DNA from: Nitrospirota bacterium
Lineage (GTDB): Bacteria > Nitrospirota > JACRHJ01
DNA length: 64,000 nt
Assembly (NCBI GenBank): GCA_016212105.1
Contig: JACRHJ010000021.1
Span: 86,546 to 150,545, forward strand
Direction of reading: 5' to 3'
Shown here one piece after another: positions 9,349 to 17,636 of the stretch. The translations under genes were made by a program, and so were the position numbers. The notes under the pieces were generated by a model. It was not told the DNA's origin, made no database searches, and worked only from the letters and a program-made list of their open reading frames with translations. The first letter of the stretch is position 1. The number at the start of each line of letters is the position of its first letter.

Positions 9349-11588
9349 AGCTACTGCGTGGACTCCGCGGCATAGGAGACGACCTGCTTTCTGCCGAGCG
9401 CGGCCTCGCCCTCACCCTTCAGCGGGGCAAGGGCGCCGCCCGCTCCGGTTTGACCGACGCCCAGATACGACAGGGCAGCCCGCAGGGCATCTACACGTCC
9501 GCTTTCGCCGGGATTGCCCCGCGCAAGATAAGCCCGCAGTTCCTCGAAGTCCTGCGCGAGGCAATCCCGGTAATCGACGGCGGCATCAACCGCCTCATCT
9601 CGCTGCTCGGACAGGTCGTGGTAGAGGGCGAAAACGGCAAGCTCATGGCCGAGGTCGAGGACTTCGTCCAGAACGTCCCGGTCAACGGGTTTGAGGTCGG
9701 GATGCAGGCGTTCTTCCGTAACGTCATGGGCGAGACGTTCGAGCAGGGCTTCGGCCTCGGCGAGTACGTCATGGAAAAGGGCGGCAGAGACGTTGCCGGC
9801 CTGTGGGTAGCAGACTCTAAAGACCTCTATTTTACAAAAGACGACAAGGGCGTTTACCAGATGTACGCCAGGCCGCACGTCCTCCCGAAAACGAGTTTCA
9901 ACCCGACCGGGCAGTTGCAGTCCGTCATCTCTGGCACATGGAACTCAGCCGGCTTTTTTATGTCGGGTTCTCCGGGCGTGTCCGACGTGGCCCTGGGCAT
10001 GGACAACAAGGTCTATTTCAGCATCAACAACGAGAACCAGGACCCCTATGGGACGACGATAATGCGCCCGCTTCCGTTCGTCGGGAAGCTCATGGCGACG
10101 ATAATGAACTCGGAGATGAGCGTCATCGAGCGTTTCGGAGACCCGATGTACCACGTCAAGTACAAAGCGGGCAAGAGCATCAAAGACGCGGGCATGCTCA
10201 ATACCCGCAAGAAGGGCATAACAGACGACTTCAACGCCCTGATAGCCGCGAAGCGGGCTGGCAGGTCAGGCGACTTCGTAACCGCGACAGACCTGGACTC
10301 GGACGTGGACGTCAAGGTCATCGGCTCCGACAACAAGGAGATCGGCTTCGAGATACCGATGCAGGGCGCGTTCGAGATGGTCTGCGCCGCGTTCGGTCTC
10401 GCGCCGTGGATGCTCGCCCTGCATTACTCGACCACCCAGGGCATGGCGGAGCAGGAGGTCGAGATGATGCTGATGGACGCGGCCATCAGGAAGGCCCCGT
10501 TCCTGCCCCGGTTGAACGCGATCGTCGCGGCCATGCTCCGCGCTCGCGGCCGCACCTGGAAGCAGGGCGACTGGAAGATAAACGTCCAGTCCCCGCACCT
10601 GCACGACCTGATGAAGCTCGCCCAGGCCCGGTTCCTTGACGCCCAGGCCCAGATGATGGCCGGCGGCGGCCAGGCTCCCACGCAGACGCAGGTCTCGCTC
10701 GGCGCGGACGCCGGTGACATGCGAATCAAGATTACCCCCGCCTCGCCTTTGCCTGTTGTAGGGCGCGACGCCCCCGGCGCGCTGAAATTACGCGCCAAGC
10801 TCGCCAAGTACCGCGAGCACTGGCACAAAGACTGCGGCTGTCACGACAGCATCGAGGGTATGAAGGACCGCAGCCCGGAGGCCTTGCAGGTCATGGCCGA
10901 CTACCAAGCCGTGCTTGAGGCCGGCTGGTCGAAGACCCTCGGCCGCGTACTTGGCACGCTCGGCCTGCCGGTGCCGGAGGATGACAAGTCCGTGTCCGGC
11001 AAGGCCGTCACCTTCACCGAGTCCGATTATGCCCGTGTGGAGGAGGCGGTCAACCGCTTCGTGGACGAGATGACCTCGAACGCGCGCGACAACCAGGGCG
11101 CGGTCGTTACGTACACCGGCCGGGCCCATGCACTCGGATTCGTGCAGGCGGCGAAGGAGCTTGGCAAGGACGGCCCGACGCTCGACCTGCTGAAGAACCA
11201 GGCGATATTCGACGAGCTGCTGTCGAGCGGGTTCGCGCTCGTCAAGGACAATGCAACCCTCGCGTACCAGACCGACATCATGGAGGCCATGCGCGCGGGC
11301 ATGGAGCGGGGCAGCAACCCGAAGGAGATAGCCCGGACGCTGTCGAGGCTGTTCACAGACAAGAACTCGGACTGGGAGCGTCTTGCCCGCTCGGAGGTTG
11401 CCCTCGCCCAGGAGATCGGCAAGAGGAACGAGTGGGCGGAGTGGGGGCAGAAGCGGCTTCACTTTTCACCAGCTCCGGGCGCGTGCCCGGCCTGCGCTTC
11501 GCTCGCAGGTGATTACGACATCAACAAATGCCCGCTTCCCGTGCTGGATACGCATCCGAATTGCACCTGCGCGACGACGTTGGCATAA
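9345..11588 (+). CDS. Portal protein fused to MuF-like minor head protein
   Basis: 747 aa. The N-terminal ~450 residues look like a DUF935/Mu gp29-type portal (the ring at the packaging vertex), including YHVKYKAGKSIKDAG and FGLAPWMLALHYS. The C-terminal ~250 residues resemble the MuF/SPP1 gp7 head morphogenesis domain and end in a zinc-type pattern, CPACASLAGDY...HPNCTC. In most phages these are two genes; here one ORF spans both with no internal stop. The gene starts in the last codons of terL. Confidence 0.8.
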   Translation: MKLLRGLRGIGDDLLSAERGLALTLQRGKGAARSGLTDAQIRQGSPQGIYTSAFAGIAPRKISPQFLEVLREAIPVIDGGINRLISLLGQVVVEGENGKLMAEVEDFVQNVPVNGFEVGMQAFFRNVMGETFEQGFGLGEYVMEKGGRDVAGLWVADSKDLYFTKDDKGVYQMYARPHVLPKTSFNPTGQLQSVISGTWNSAGFFMSGSPGVSDVALGMDNKVYFSINNENQDPYGTTIMRPLPFVGKLMATIMNSEMSVIERFGDPMYHVKYKAGKSIKDAGMLNTRKKGITDDFNALIAAKRAGRSGDFVTATDLDSDVDVKVIGSDNKEIGFEIPMQGAFEMVCAAFGLAPWMLALHYSTTQGMAEQEVEMMLMDAAIRKAPFLPRLNAIVAAMLRARGRTWKQGDWKINVQSPHLHDLMKLAQARFLDAQAQMMAGGGQAPTQTQVSLGADAGDMRIKITPASPLPVVGRDAPGALKLRAKLAKYREHWHKDCGCHDSIEGMKDRSPEALQVMADYQAVLEAGWSKTLGRVLGTLGLPVPEDDKSVSGKAVTFTESDYARVEEAVNRFVDEMTSNARDNQGAVVTYTGRAHALGFVQAAKELGKDGPTLDLLKNQAIFDELLSSGFALVKDNATLAYQTDIMEAMRAGMERGSNPKEIARTLSRLFTDKNSDWERLARSEVALAQEIGKRNEWAEWGQKRLHFSPAPGACPACASLAGDYDINKCPLPVLDTHPNCTCATTLA

Positions 11589-11602
11589 CCAGGGAGGACA
11601 TC

Positions 11603-11968
11603 ATGCCAGACCCGAAGAAAGACAAAACCGCCAAGAACTTGACCCCGGCACCTGGAACCCCGGCCCCGCAGCAGGCTCCCGGAGACGACGGTCCGGAGAT
11701 ACTGGAGCCGAGCCCCGGCGGGCACGCCGCCGCATTCGACCCGGAGCCCGATGTCCCGGCGGCCTCTGCCGCCGCGTCCGCCAAGCAGGAGCGTGGTGAG
11801 ACCGGCCAGCAGTCAACCGAGAAACCGAAGCAGTTCGGCGGACCGGGCGTAGAGGGCAGGAAAACCATAACCGGCCACGACCTGCTCGGGCTCGCCACGC
11901 CCACCCGGCCGAACGCGAAAAAGAGCGCCGAGGGCATAACCGGCCACGACCTTCTCAAGCGGAAGTAG
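11603..11968 (+). CDS. Small Pro/Ala-rich phage protein with duplicated GHDLL motif
   Basis: 121 aa; I do not recognise a family. The ATG has AGGGAGGA upstream. The first 75 residues are disordered-looking (Pro, Ala, Gly, Asp rich, with PAPGTPAPQQAPG). The C-terminal part carries two copies of ITGHDLL, about 25 residues apart, the second at the extreme C-terminus (GHDLLKRK). It sits between portal and protease genes, so a head-assembly role, perhaps a tether using a short peptide motif, is possible but unproven. Confidence 0.65.
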   Translation: MPDPKKDKTAKNLTPAPGTPAPQQAPGDDGPEILEPSPGGHAAAFDPEPDVPAASAAASAKQERGETGQQSTEKPKQFGGPGVEGRKTITGHDLLGLATPTRPNAKKSAEGITGHDLLKRK

Positions 11969-11978
11969 CGGAGGCGGC

Positions 11979-13142
11979 ATGTACAAGTCACCGAAGAACA
12001 ACCTGTTCGGCGCGAAGATCGTCGGTGCTGGCATCGATGTAACGCCGGAGATACTGGCGAAGATAAACCGCTATGCGCTTACGCCGCTCACGTCCGAGCA
12101 GGTCTACGTCAGGAAGGCCATCGTCGCGCACTCCGCGGTAGACCGCGACAACGAGCGGTTCCCGGAGGACCTGCTTGATGACTACGCCAGGACGATTCCG
12201 GGCAAGGGGTATTTCAACAACCCCGGCGGGCACCCCGGGAGCTTCGGCGGACAGCGTGGCCCTGGCCAGGGGCTCTGGTTTGACGCCTCGACCGAGGAGA
12301 TGACGCCCCCGATGTTCGAGGAGAAGACAGGCGAACGCCCGAAGCTCGCGCCTGGCAAGACCATGATAAAGGTGCTCTGGAGTTGGATGTACGCCCTGAA
12401 GATAGCCGACAACGAGGGGATGATCGCCAACATAGAAGGCGGCATACACCGGCATCTCAGCATAGGGTTCGGCGCGTCCGACCTTGTCCCGGTTAAGGAC
12501 CCGGGCGACCAGAACCGCACCCTGTTCTACGAGTACGTCGGTCCCGGAGAGGCCCGCGAGGCCTCGTCTGTATACCTCGGCGCCCAGCACGGTGCAGGCT
12601 TTCAGAAAGCAGCCTACCCCGGTTGTTCACATAAACACGACGAAGATGACAACCCCAACGGAGGAGACGAAGACATGGATTACAAGGAACTCTACGAGAC
12701 GACCAAGAAAGAGCTTGACGACGCGCGGAAGAAGGCTGCGGACCAGTCTGTCCAGCTCCACAAGGCCGAGACCGACCTCGCCGCCCTGAAGGAGGCCGTC
12801 GGCGGCAACGGCACGGTCGAGGACGTGAAGGCGATTAAGCTCATGGCGGGAGACGGCAAGGCGTACCGCGACAGCCTGGTGGAGAAGAACGTACACGCGG
12901 CGCGCCTGCTCGGCAGGATCGACGATACGCCGGAGTCGACCTCGTCCCGCAAGGAGTTCGTGGGCGGATGGCCTATCAAGCACCTGGAGGACGAGACCGG
13001 CGTCATGCTGAAGGAACTCGCTGACAAGGGACTCGACAAGCAGCAGCTTCCCGGCGGCGACGGCAACGACAAGCGCACGAAGGACGCGCCCGGCGGCCAG
13101 AAGGACCTCACCAGCCCGGAGCATAACGACTGGGTGCAGTAG
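11979..13142 (+). CDS. Prohead maturation protease with C-terminal scaffold domain
   Basis: 387 aa. Residues ~30-215 look like an HK97-type (S78-like) prohead protease: VDRDNERFP, a GHPGSFGG segment and RHLSIGF, where the Ser of LSIGF matches the usual nucleophile position. Residues ~233-387 are a charged coiled coil (YELTKKELDDARKKAADQ-type pattern) typical of scaffolds. An internal start at 12675 would make the scaffold alone. The ATG at 11979 has GGAGG 7 nt upstream. The protease should process scaffold and capsid protein before packaging. Confidence 0.75.
   Translation: MYKSPKNNLFGAKIVGAGIDVTPEILAKINRYALTPLTSEQVYVRKAIVAHSAVDRDNERFPEDLLDDYARTIPGKGYFNNPGGHPGSFGGQRGPGQGLWFDASTEEMTPPMFEEKTGERPKLAPGKTMIKVLWSWMYALKIADNEGMIANIEGGIHRHLSIGFGASDLVPVKDPGDQNRTLFYEYVGPGEAREASSVYLGAQHGAGFQKAAYPGCSHKHDEDDNPNGGDEDMDYKELYETTKKELDDARKKAADQSVQLHKAETDLAALKEAVGGNGTVEDVKAIKLMAGDGKAYRDSLVEKNVHAARLLGRIDDTPESTSSRKEFVGGWPIKHLEDETGVMLKELADKGLDKQQLPGGDGNDKRTKDAPGGQKDLTSPEHNDWVQ
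12675..13142 (+). CDS. Nested in-frame scaffold protein (internal start)
   Basis: An ATG in frame with the protease gene (codon 233) is preceded by GGAGGAG at 12660-12666, spacing 8 nt, better than many real starts here. The product would be 155 aa, beginning MDYKELYETTKK and mostly coiled coil. This is the lambda C/Nu3 arrangement, where a protease-scaffold fusion and a free scaffold come from one gene. It is inferred from the start signal and domain boundary. Confidence 0.6.
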   Translation: MDYKELYETTKKELDDARKKAADQSVQLHKAETDLAALKEAVGGNGTVEDVKAIKLMAGDGKAYRDSLVEKNVHAARLLGRIDDTPESTSSRKEFVGGWPIKHLEDETGVMLKELADKGLDKQQLPGGDGNDKRTKDAPGGQKDLTSPEHNDWVQ

Positions 13143-13188
13143 CGGGGAGACGACAAGGAGAGCCAACCTTTTTCACAGGAGATAAATC

Positions 13189-13545
13189 ATGGCCAAAGCG
13201 GTAAACAAGAGCACCAGCGAGTCGTACAGGACGCGGAGGATGACCCACACCGCCGCAGTCGAGTCTCACGAGATAGTGGTCGTCAACGGCCAGGTGGTAG
13301 TCGCGTTCAAGGGGGCGGATGCGGACGCGGAGGGCATTTACATCACCGACGCGGAGATCATGCAGTTCCCGAAGAAGGCCGCGCTCGCCGTCGACCCCGG
13401 CGACAAGGTCTATTGGGACGCCGACCCGGGCGAGATAACCAAGACTGCGCTGGACGGCGTACTCTGCGGCCTCTGCCACAGCGCCGCCGCCGCAGACGAC
13501 ACGACGGTGGACGTGGAGTTCATGGCTGCGGCCGCGCTCCAGTAG
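13189..13545 (+). CDS. Capsid cement / decoration protein (DUF2190-like)
   Basis: 118 aa, between protease and major capsid genes, the usual place for DUF2190 cement proteins that bind the outside of the head. Beta-rich sequence with typical phrases such as IVVVNGQVVVAF and VDPGDKVYWDAD. AGGAG lies 8 nt before the ATG. Confidence 0.75.
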   Translation: MAKAVNKSTSESYRTRRMTHTAAVESHEIVVVNGQVVVAFKGADADAEGIYITDAEIMQFPKKAALAVDPGDKVYWDADPGEITKTALDGVLCGLCHSAAAADDTTVDVEFMAAAALQ

Positions 13546-13582
13546 CAATAGACAGCAACCCCTTTACAGGAGGATAAGAGAA

Positions 13583-14626
13583 ATGTTCGGACACAAAATC
13601 AACTGGCCGGCGATGATGAAGGCCGTTGGCGGAAGGCCGCCTGCGGACTGGTCGCTGGAAGAGACCCACAAGCTTGTCGGCGCCGTCAACGCCTTCCTGA
13701 AGTCCCCGGACCCGAGGATAGCCGACAAGGCGACTACCCTACTGGCCATCAAGTCGGTCATGGAGAAGGGCTTTGCCGCGCCCGGCGCGCAGGGCGGCAC
13801 GCCCGGTACCCAGAAGCCGGACCCGTACATGATCGAGCGGTACATCACCGGCCTGCTGTCGCCGGACCTCGGGTACGAGAAGATATACAAGCTCGTGGAC
13901 ATGCGCGGCAGCAACCTCGACCACTTCACTATCGACAAGGCCGCCTCGTCCGTCTCCTGGAGGCAGGTGGACGACGGCGAGAAGGTCGAGCTGGCCCCGA
14001 TGAACGACAAGGAGAACGTCCTCACCGTCTACTACATGACCTTCAAGGCGGCGATCGGCTTCCTTGACGACTGGTGGCGGTACAACCACTTCTGGAAGAT
14101 GGACGACGTGCTGGAGCAGTTCCGCCTCACCCGGCAGATGAAGAAGTCCGAGATAGCTTACGGCCTCATTGAGGCCCTCGGCAGCGGCATCAACCAGGCC
14201 TGGGACACGAACCTCATCTCGACCATAGACAACGCCTGCATCCAGATAGTGGACGACGTGGAGGGCCAGGGCTACGGCCTGCCGGAGAACCCCGAGTTCG
14301 ACATCCTCTGCCCGCCGCAGTGCTTCCGCGCGGTCGCATTCGCCCTCGACGCGCTCGGCAACCCGTTCGCGCAGGTGGACAGCAAGGTCAGCCGCATCAA
14401 CTACACCATCAACAACGTCATCACGTCGAGGCGGCTCAAGGACAAGACGAAGTTCTACGTCATACTGTCCGGCTACCAGACCAAGTCCGGCGTGTGGATG
14501 GACCTCCAGATGGAGTCGAGGCGCGACATCTTCAAGTCGGCCGAGGAGATGGTCGGCAAGGAGCAGTACAACTTCGGCATAGGCAACGCGAAGCAGTTCA
14601 AGCGCTTGCCGATTTCCGGCACCTAA
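13583..14626 (+). CDS. Major capsid protein (HK97-fold candidate)
   Basis: 347 aa, called from position after protease and cement genes and from the C-terminal part, which resembles a capsid core with repeated beta/alpha units (ILCPPQCFRAVAFAL, RDIFKSAEEMVG). The N-terminal ~80 residues have a linker (APGAQGGTPGTQ) that could be a cleaved delta-like segment, in line with the upstream protease. AGGAGGA precedes the ATG. A GC-rich hairpin follows the stop, as is common after highly expressed capsid genes. Confidence 0.75.
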   Translation: MFGHKINWPAMMKAVGGRPPADWSLEETHKLVGAVNAFLKSPDPRIADKATTLLAIKSVMEKGFAAPGAQGGTPGTQKPDPYMIERYITGLLSPDLGYEKIYKLVDMRGSNLDHFTIDKAASSVSWRQVDDGEKVELAPMNDKENVLTVYYMTFKAAIGFLDDWWRYNHFWKMDDVLEQFRLTRQMKKSEIAYGLIEALGSGINQAWDTNLISTIDNACIQIVDDVEGQGYGLPENPEFDILCPPQCFRAVAFALDALGNPFAQVDSKVSRINYTINNVITSRRLKDKTKFYVILSGYQTKSGVWMDLQMESRRDIFKSAEEMVGKEQYNFGIGNAKQFKRLPISGT

Positions 14627-14640
14627 CCTTTCACCGGGAC

Positions 14641-14658
14641 GGGGGGCTTCGGCCCCCC
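14641..14658 (+). terminator. GC hairpin with UUCG-type tetraloop after the capsid gene
   Basis: Stem GGGGGGC / GCCCCCC closing TTCG, 14 bp after the capsid stop. No T-run follows, so it may stabilise the 3' end of the head transcript or attenuate reading into the lysis genes rather than terminate fully. Confidence 0.6.
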
Positions 14659-14678
14659 AACCCTGACCGGAGGTGCGG

Positions 14679-14909
14679 ATGCCGACGTCAGTCTACGAAC
14701 ATGCTGACTTGCTCGTGAATCTGCTTGCTGGAGGCATCTTGTGCTTCCTTGCAGCGATAGCCTACTACCTGAAGGACATGGCATCAGCCATTAAAGGGCT
14801 CACAAAATCGCTTTCGGAGCATAAGGTCGAGGTCGCAAAGGAATACGTATCAAAGGATGACTGCAAGGACATCCGGGCGAACTGCCCGATTCACCAGGTG
14901 CTGAGGTAG
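14679..14909 (+). CDS. Small single-span membrane protein of the lysis region
   Basis: 76 aa with one membrane segment near the N-terminus (LLVNLLAGGILCFLAAIAYYL) followed by a polar helix and a Cys pair. The layout resembles small XhlA-like proteins found next to endolysins. I chose the ATG at 14679, although GTG at 14673 is in frame; CCGGAGG lies 7-8 nt before the ATG. It ends 3 bp before the endolysin start. Confidence 0.6.
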   Translation: MPTSVYEHADLLVNLLAGGILCFLAAIAYYLKDMASAIKGLTKSLSEHKVEVAKEYVSKDDCKDIRANCPIHQVLR

Positions 14910-14912
14910 ACG

Positions 14913-15416
14913 ATGAACTTCGATAAAGCGTTCGAGATGCTGATAGACCACGAGAAGGGGTTCTCCAAGGACCCGAACGACCCAGGCAACTGGACGGGCG
15001 GCGTCCCGTACCGTGGCGAGCTGAAGGGGACGAAATACGGCATTGCGGCCAACACCTACCCGGACCTCGACATCGAGAACCTGACCCTGGACCTGGCGAA
15101 GGAGATTTACCGCCGCGATTTCTGGGGCAAGCTGCACCTCGACGAGCTGCCAGAGAACGTCCGTTTCGACCTCTTCGACGCAGCCGTGAATTCCGGTGTC
15201 AGGCGGGCGGCGAAGTTCCTCCAAGCCGCGGCCAGGGTAGTACAGGACGGCGACATCGGCCCGGCGACGATCGCGGCCGCGAATGCGATGAACCCGGAGC
15301 AGCTCGACAGCGCCCTCTCCGGTCACCGGATTCTATTCATGGCAGACCTGCAAACCTTGCCGCATTACGCGCGTGGATGGATGCGCAGGATAGGCAATAA
15401 CCTGATTAACGATTAA
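14913..15416 (+). CDS. Endolysin, glycoside hydrolase family 108 (N-acetylmuramidase)
   Basis: 167 aa. The N-terminal half matches GH108 muramidases: HEKGFSKDPNDPGNWTGG holds the catalytic Glu (residue 14), followed by GTKYGIAANTYP. The C-terminal half resembles the associated peptidoglycan-binding domain (FDLFDAAVNSGVRRAAKFLQ). It cuts cell-wall glycan for phage release. No signal peptide, so it depends on a holin, and a candidate follows directly. Confidence 0.85.
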   Translation: MNFDKAFEMLIDHEKGFSKDPNDPGNWTGGVPYRGELKGTKYGIAANTYPDLDIENLTLDLAKEIYRRDFWGKLHLDELPENVRFDLFDAAVNSGVRRAAKFLQAAARVVQDGDIGPATIAAANAMNPEQLDSALSGHRILFMADLQTLPHYARGWMRRIGNNLIND

Positions 15417-15429
15417 CAAGGAGGCTCAG

Positions 15430-15927
15430 ATGTACATGTTCATGTTCGGCAACAGGCCGTTCCGGGAAGTCGCCATCACGTCGTTCGTGCTGGCAGTCCT
15501 CATGTTCTCCGCAATAACTGGCTATGCCGCTGATGCGGCACCGGTCGCGGCTCAGTCCGGCCCGCTCGGCGAGTTCGTGGCCGCGCTCCTGGTCCAGGTC
15601 GTATTCCCGTTCGTCGCGGCCGCGCTCGCCATCCTTGTCCCCTGGGTGCTGCTGAAGCTCAAGAAGAAGCTCAACATCGAGATCGGGCAGAAGACCGAGG
15701 CGGCGATAACTGACCAGGCGTTTAAGGCTGTCCATTTCGTCGAGGAGTGGGCTGCCCTGTCCGTGAAGAAGGGCATACCCGTGACGTCCGGCCAGAAGTA
15801 CGAGAAGGCGCTCGGCATGGTGCGCGAGGCGCTCCCGACGCTGACCCCTGCCGACGCGGAGCGTTACATTCAGTCGGCCATCGGCCTTACCAAGGGGCTC
15901 GGAGCGTCGAAGGAGGTAGGCGGATGA
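15430..15927 (+). CDS. LLH-type holin candidate
   Basis: 165 aa: an N-terminal hydrophobic signal-like helix (ITSFVLAVLMFSAITGYAA), a second long membrane segment (FVAALLVQVVFPFVAAALAI), then a charged soluble tail with K-K-KLNIEIG and an A-HFVEEWA...G..V segment like the phage LLH holin family. Preceded by AAGGAGG. Its stop overlaps the next start (ATGA). The extra N-terminal helix could be a cleaved signal. Confidence 0.65.
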   Translation: MYMFMFGNRPFREVAITSFVLAVLMFSAITGYAADAAPVAAQSGPLGEFVAALLVQVVFPFVAAALAILVPWVLLKLKKKLNIEIGQKTEAAITDQAFKAVHFVEEWAALSVKKGIPVTSGQKYEKALGMVREALPTLTPADAERYIQSAIGLTKGLGASKEVGG

Positions 15928-16148
15928 TAGCGGCGGCGCTCGGCATACTGGCGGCTCTAATCCCGTTCATCGTCGAGATACTGCAAGACCGGCGTTCGCC
16001 ACAGCACAACAAGGAGGTAGCCCTTGAAGAGTTCCATAAAGGCCTTGCAAGCAACGATGTTATTGCTCTGTCTGCTCAGCTTAGCCGGGAGTTTGACGGC
16101 GTGCGCGCACGGCAGGCCGGAGGTGGTGATCGTCCCGGACAGCCGTGA
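15924..16148 (+). CDS. Candidate inner-membrane spanin (Rz-like)
   Basis: 74 aa with an N-terminal membrane helix (MIAAALGILAALIPFIVEIL) and a short polar tail. The start overlaps the holin stop and has AAGGAGG 7 nt upstream. Its 3' part is overlapped in another frame by the lipoprotein gene at 16024, the classic Rz/Rz1 layout. It is short for an i-spanin, so the assignment rests mainly on context. Confidence 0.5.
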   Translation: MIAAALGILAALIPFIVEILQDRRSPQHNKEVALEEFHKGLASNDVIALSAQLSREFDGVRARQAGGGDRPGQP

Positions 16149-16266
16149 GCTGATAGACCTGTCGAAGGGCAGTCCACCCCGGCCTGAGTGGGTCGGCATC
16201 TCCAAGGGCTACCTCCTTGAGATATTCAAGGAACTTCAGAACTGTCACGGAGGGCAGGGCAAGTGA
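16024..16266 (+). CDS. Candidate outer-membrane spanin lipoprotein (Rz1-like), TTG start
   Basis: 80 aa starting at TTG with AAGGAGG at 16011-16017. Charged N-terminus MKSSIK, hydrophobic stretch, and the lipobox LTAC with Cys at residue 27, so the mature form is a ~54-residue lipoprotein with a PPRP segment. It overlaps the preceding ORF by 125 bp in a different frame. Overlap plus lipobox in a lysis cassette points to an o-spanin that would disrupt the outer membrane with its inner-membrane partner. Confidence 0.6.
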   Translation: MKSSIKALQATMLLLCLLSLAGSLTACAHGRPEVVIVPDSRELIDLSKGSPPRPEWVGISKGYLLEIFKELQNCHGGQGK

Positions 16267-17636
16267 AAAAGAGCGTCTACACGGCTGCCCTGCTGGCGGT
16301 ACTGGTAATCTCGCGCGTAGGGATAGGCCAGGCCGGCGACCTTCAGCCGCTTACTCAGCAGAAGGCTCAAGGGTTGTACCTGAATGCCGACGGCGGCGAC
16401 AAGGCGACCGGCTACGTCGAGGTGGACAACCCGGCCTCCGGGTTTATTGTGAGGGACCCCGCGAATATCGAGTGGGTATTCCAGCCCAAGACGGACGGGA
16501 CGCTACGTGTGACGAAGCTCATCGACATGCCCTCGGCGGTCGGTTCGTTCGTCACGTCCGGTGTATTCAGGGACGTCCGGGGCGTCATACCTTCTACGTT
16601 CACGCGTACGACTACGCGGGGATGTTATAACCCCACTACAGGGCTGTATGCGACTGTGCCTGTCGGCACGGTGGGGGTCGAGTCTGCCGGCGCGTTAATA
16701 GAGAAGCAGGTGACCAATCATGTGTTGTGGGGCGGTGACCAGTCACATACACCCTGGGTAGCCGGGACCGGCATGGCGTCGTTGATTGCCAACATGGGCA
16801 TTGCGCCCGACGGTACGATGACTGCGGCAAAACTGACGCCGTCCGCGACTACTGCGCGCATCTACCAGATAGTCGTCCCAGGGGTGACTATTAACGGGTA
16901 CACCTGGACGTGGTCGACACACATACAGGCCGACGTTGCACACAACGCCAAAATACGTCTCGACACTCGGGATAATTCGTCGAACACGTTGGAGACGATA
17001 GAGTTTACCGTTCCGGCTACTACTACGCTAACGCGGTATTCGGTATCACTGGCGTGTACAAACCCCACAGCGACGAGGTTCCTGGTAGCGGTGTACCCGG
17101 ACATAACGGCAGGCACGGCGCACGTCTATTCGTCGTTTGGTCAGTTGACTCAGACTGTTGCGCCGTTCAGGTACATCCCGACGACGACGGTAGCCGTCAC
17201 AAAGTCCCTCGATGCGCTGAGCCTCACCAATAATGGCATTCTCGCAGACTCCGCTGGCTCCGTCATGATGACGTACACTCCCCTGTCCGCGAGCACGGAG
17301 ACCGTGACGAACACGATTATCGCCGGGCCGGGCAATGGTCTCCTTTATCGCGATGGGGCGAACATCAAATCGGACGACGGGACGAGCGTGCTCACCCTGC
17401 CCGCAACCTGGAGCGCGGCCCAGCCGCTCAGAATAACACTCACATGGGACGTAAACGGCCGGAAGCTCCATATCGGGACAGGCTCCTCGGCAACAGCGGC
17501 GTATGACGGTTCTTTCGGCCTCGTCTCGACCATAGACTTTTTCCAGGGCGCGAGCGCGCCGAACGGCAACCTGAAGGATGTGAAGTTCTGGAATGGGAAG
17601 AAACTCTCTGACCCGGAGGTGACGGCATGGCAGTGA
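16263..17636 (+). CDS. Secreted or surface beta-rich phage protein (fibre/adhesin candidate)
   Basis: 457 aa with an N-terminal signal peptide-like segment (MKKSVYTAALLAVLVISRVG). The rest is Thr/Ser/Ala-rich and beta-rich, with a C-terminal part like a LamG/concanavalin lectin domain (LRITLTWDVNGRKLHIG, GNLKDVKFWNGKKL). A carbohydrate-binding tail fibre or exported surface protein fits. A signal peptide is unusual for a virion part. Start GTG, 4-bp overlap with the preceding gene, SD GGAGG. Confidence 0.55.
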   Translation: MKKSVYTAALLAVLVISRVGIGQAGDLQPLTQQKAQGLYLNADGGDKATGYVEVDNPASGFIVRDPANIEWVFQPKTDGTLRVTKLIDMPSAVGSFVTSGVFRDVRGVIPSTFTRTTTRGCYNPTTGLYATVPVGTVGVESAGALIEKQVTNHVLWGGDQSHTPWVAGTGMASLIANMGIAPDGTMTAAKLTPSATTARIYQIVVPGVTINGYTWTWSTHIQADVAHNAKIRLDTRDNSSNTLETIEFTVPATTTLTRYSVSLACTNPTATRFLVAVYPDITAGTAHVYSSFGQLTQTVAPFRYIPTTTVAVTKSLDALSLTNNGILADSAGSVMMTYTPLSASTETVTNTIIAGPGNGLLYRDGANIKSDDGTSVLTLPATWSAAQPLRITLTWDVNGRKLHIGTGSSATAAYDGSFGLVSTIDFFQGASAPNGNLKDVKFWNGKKLSDPEVTAWQ

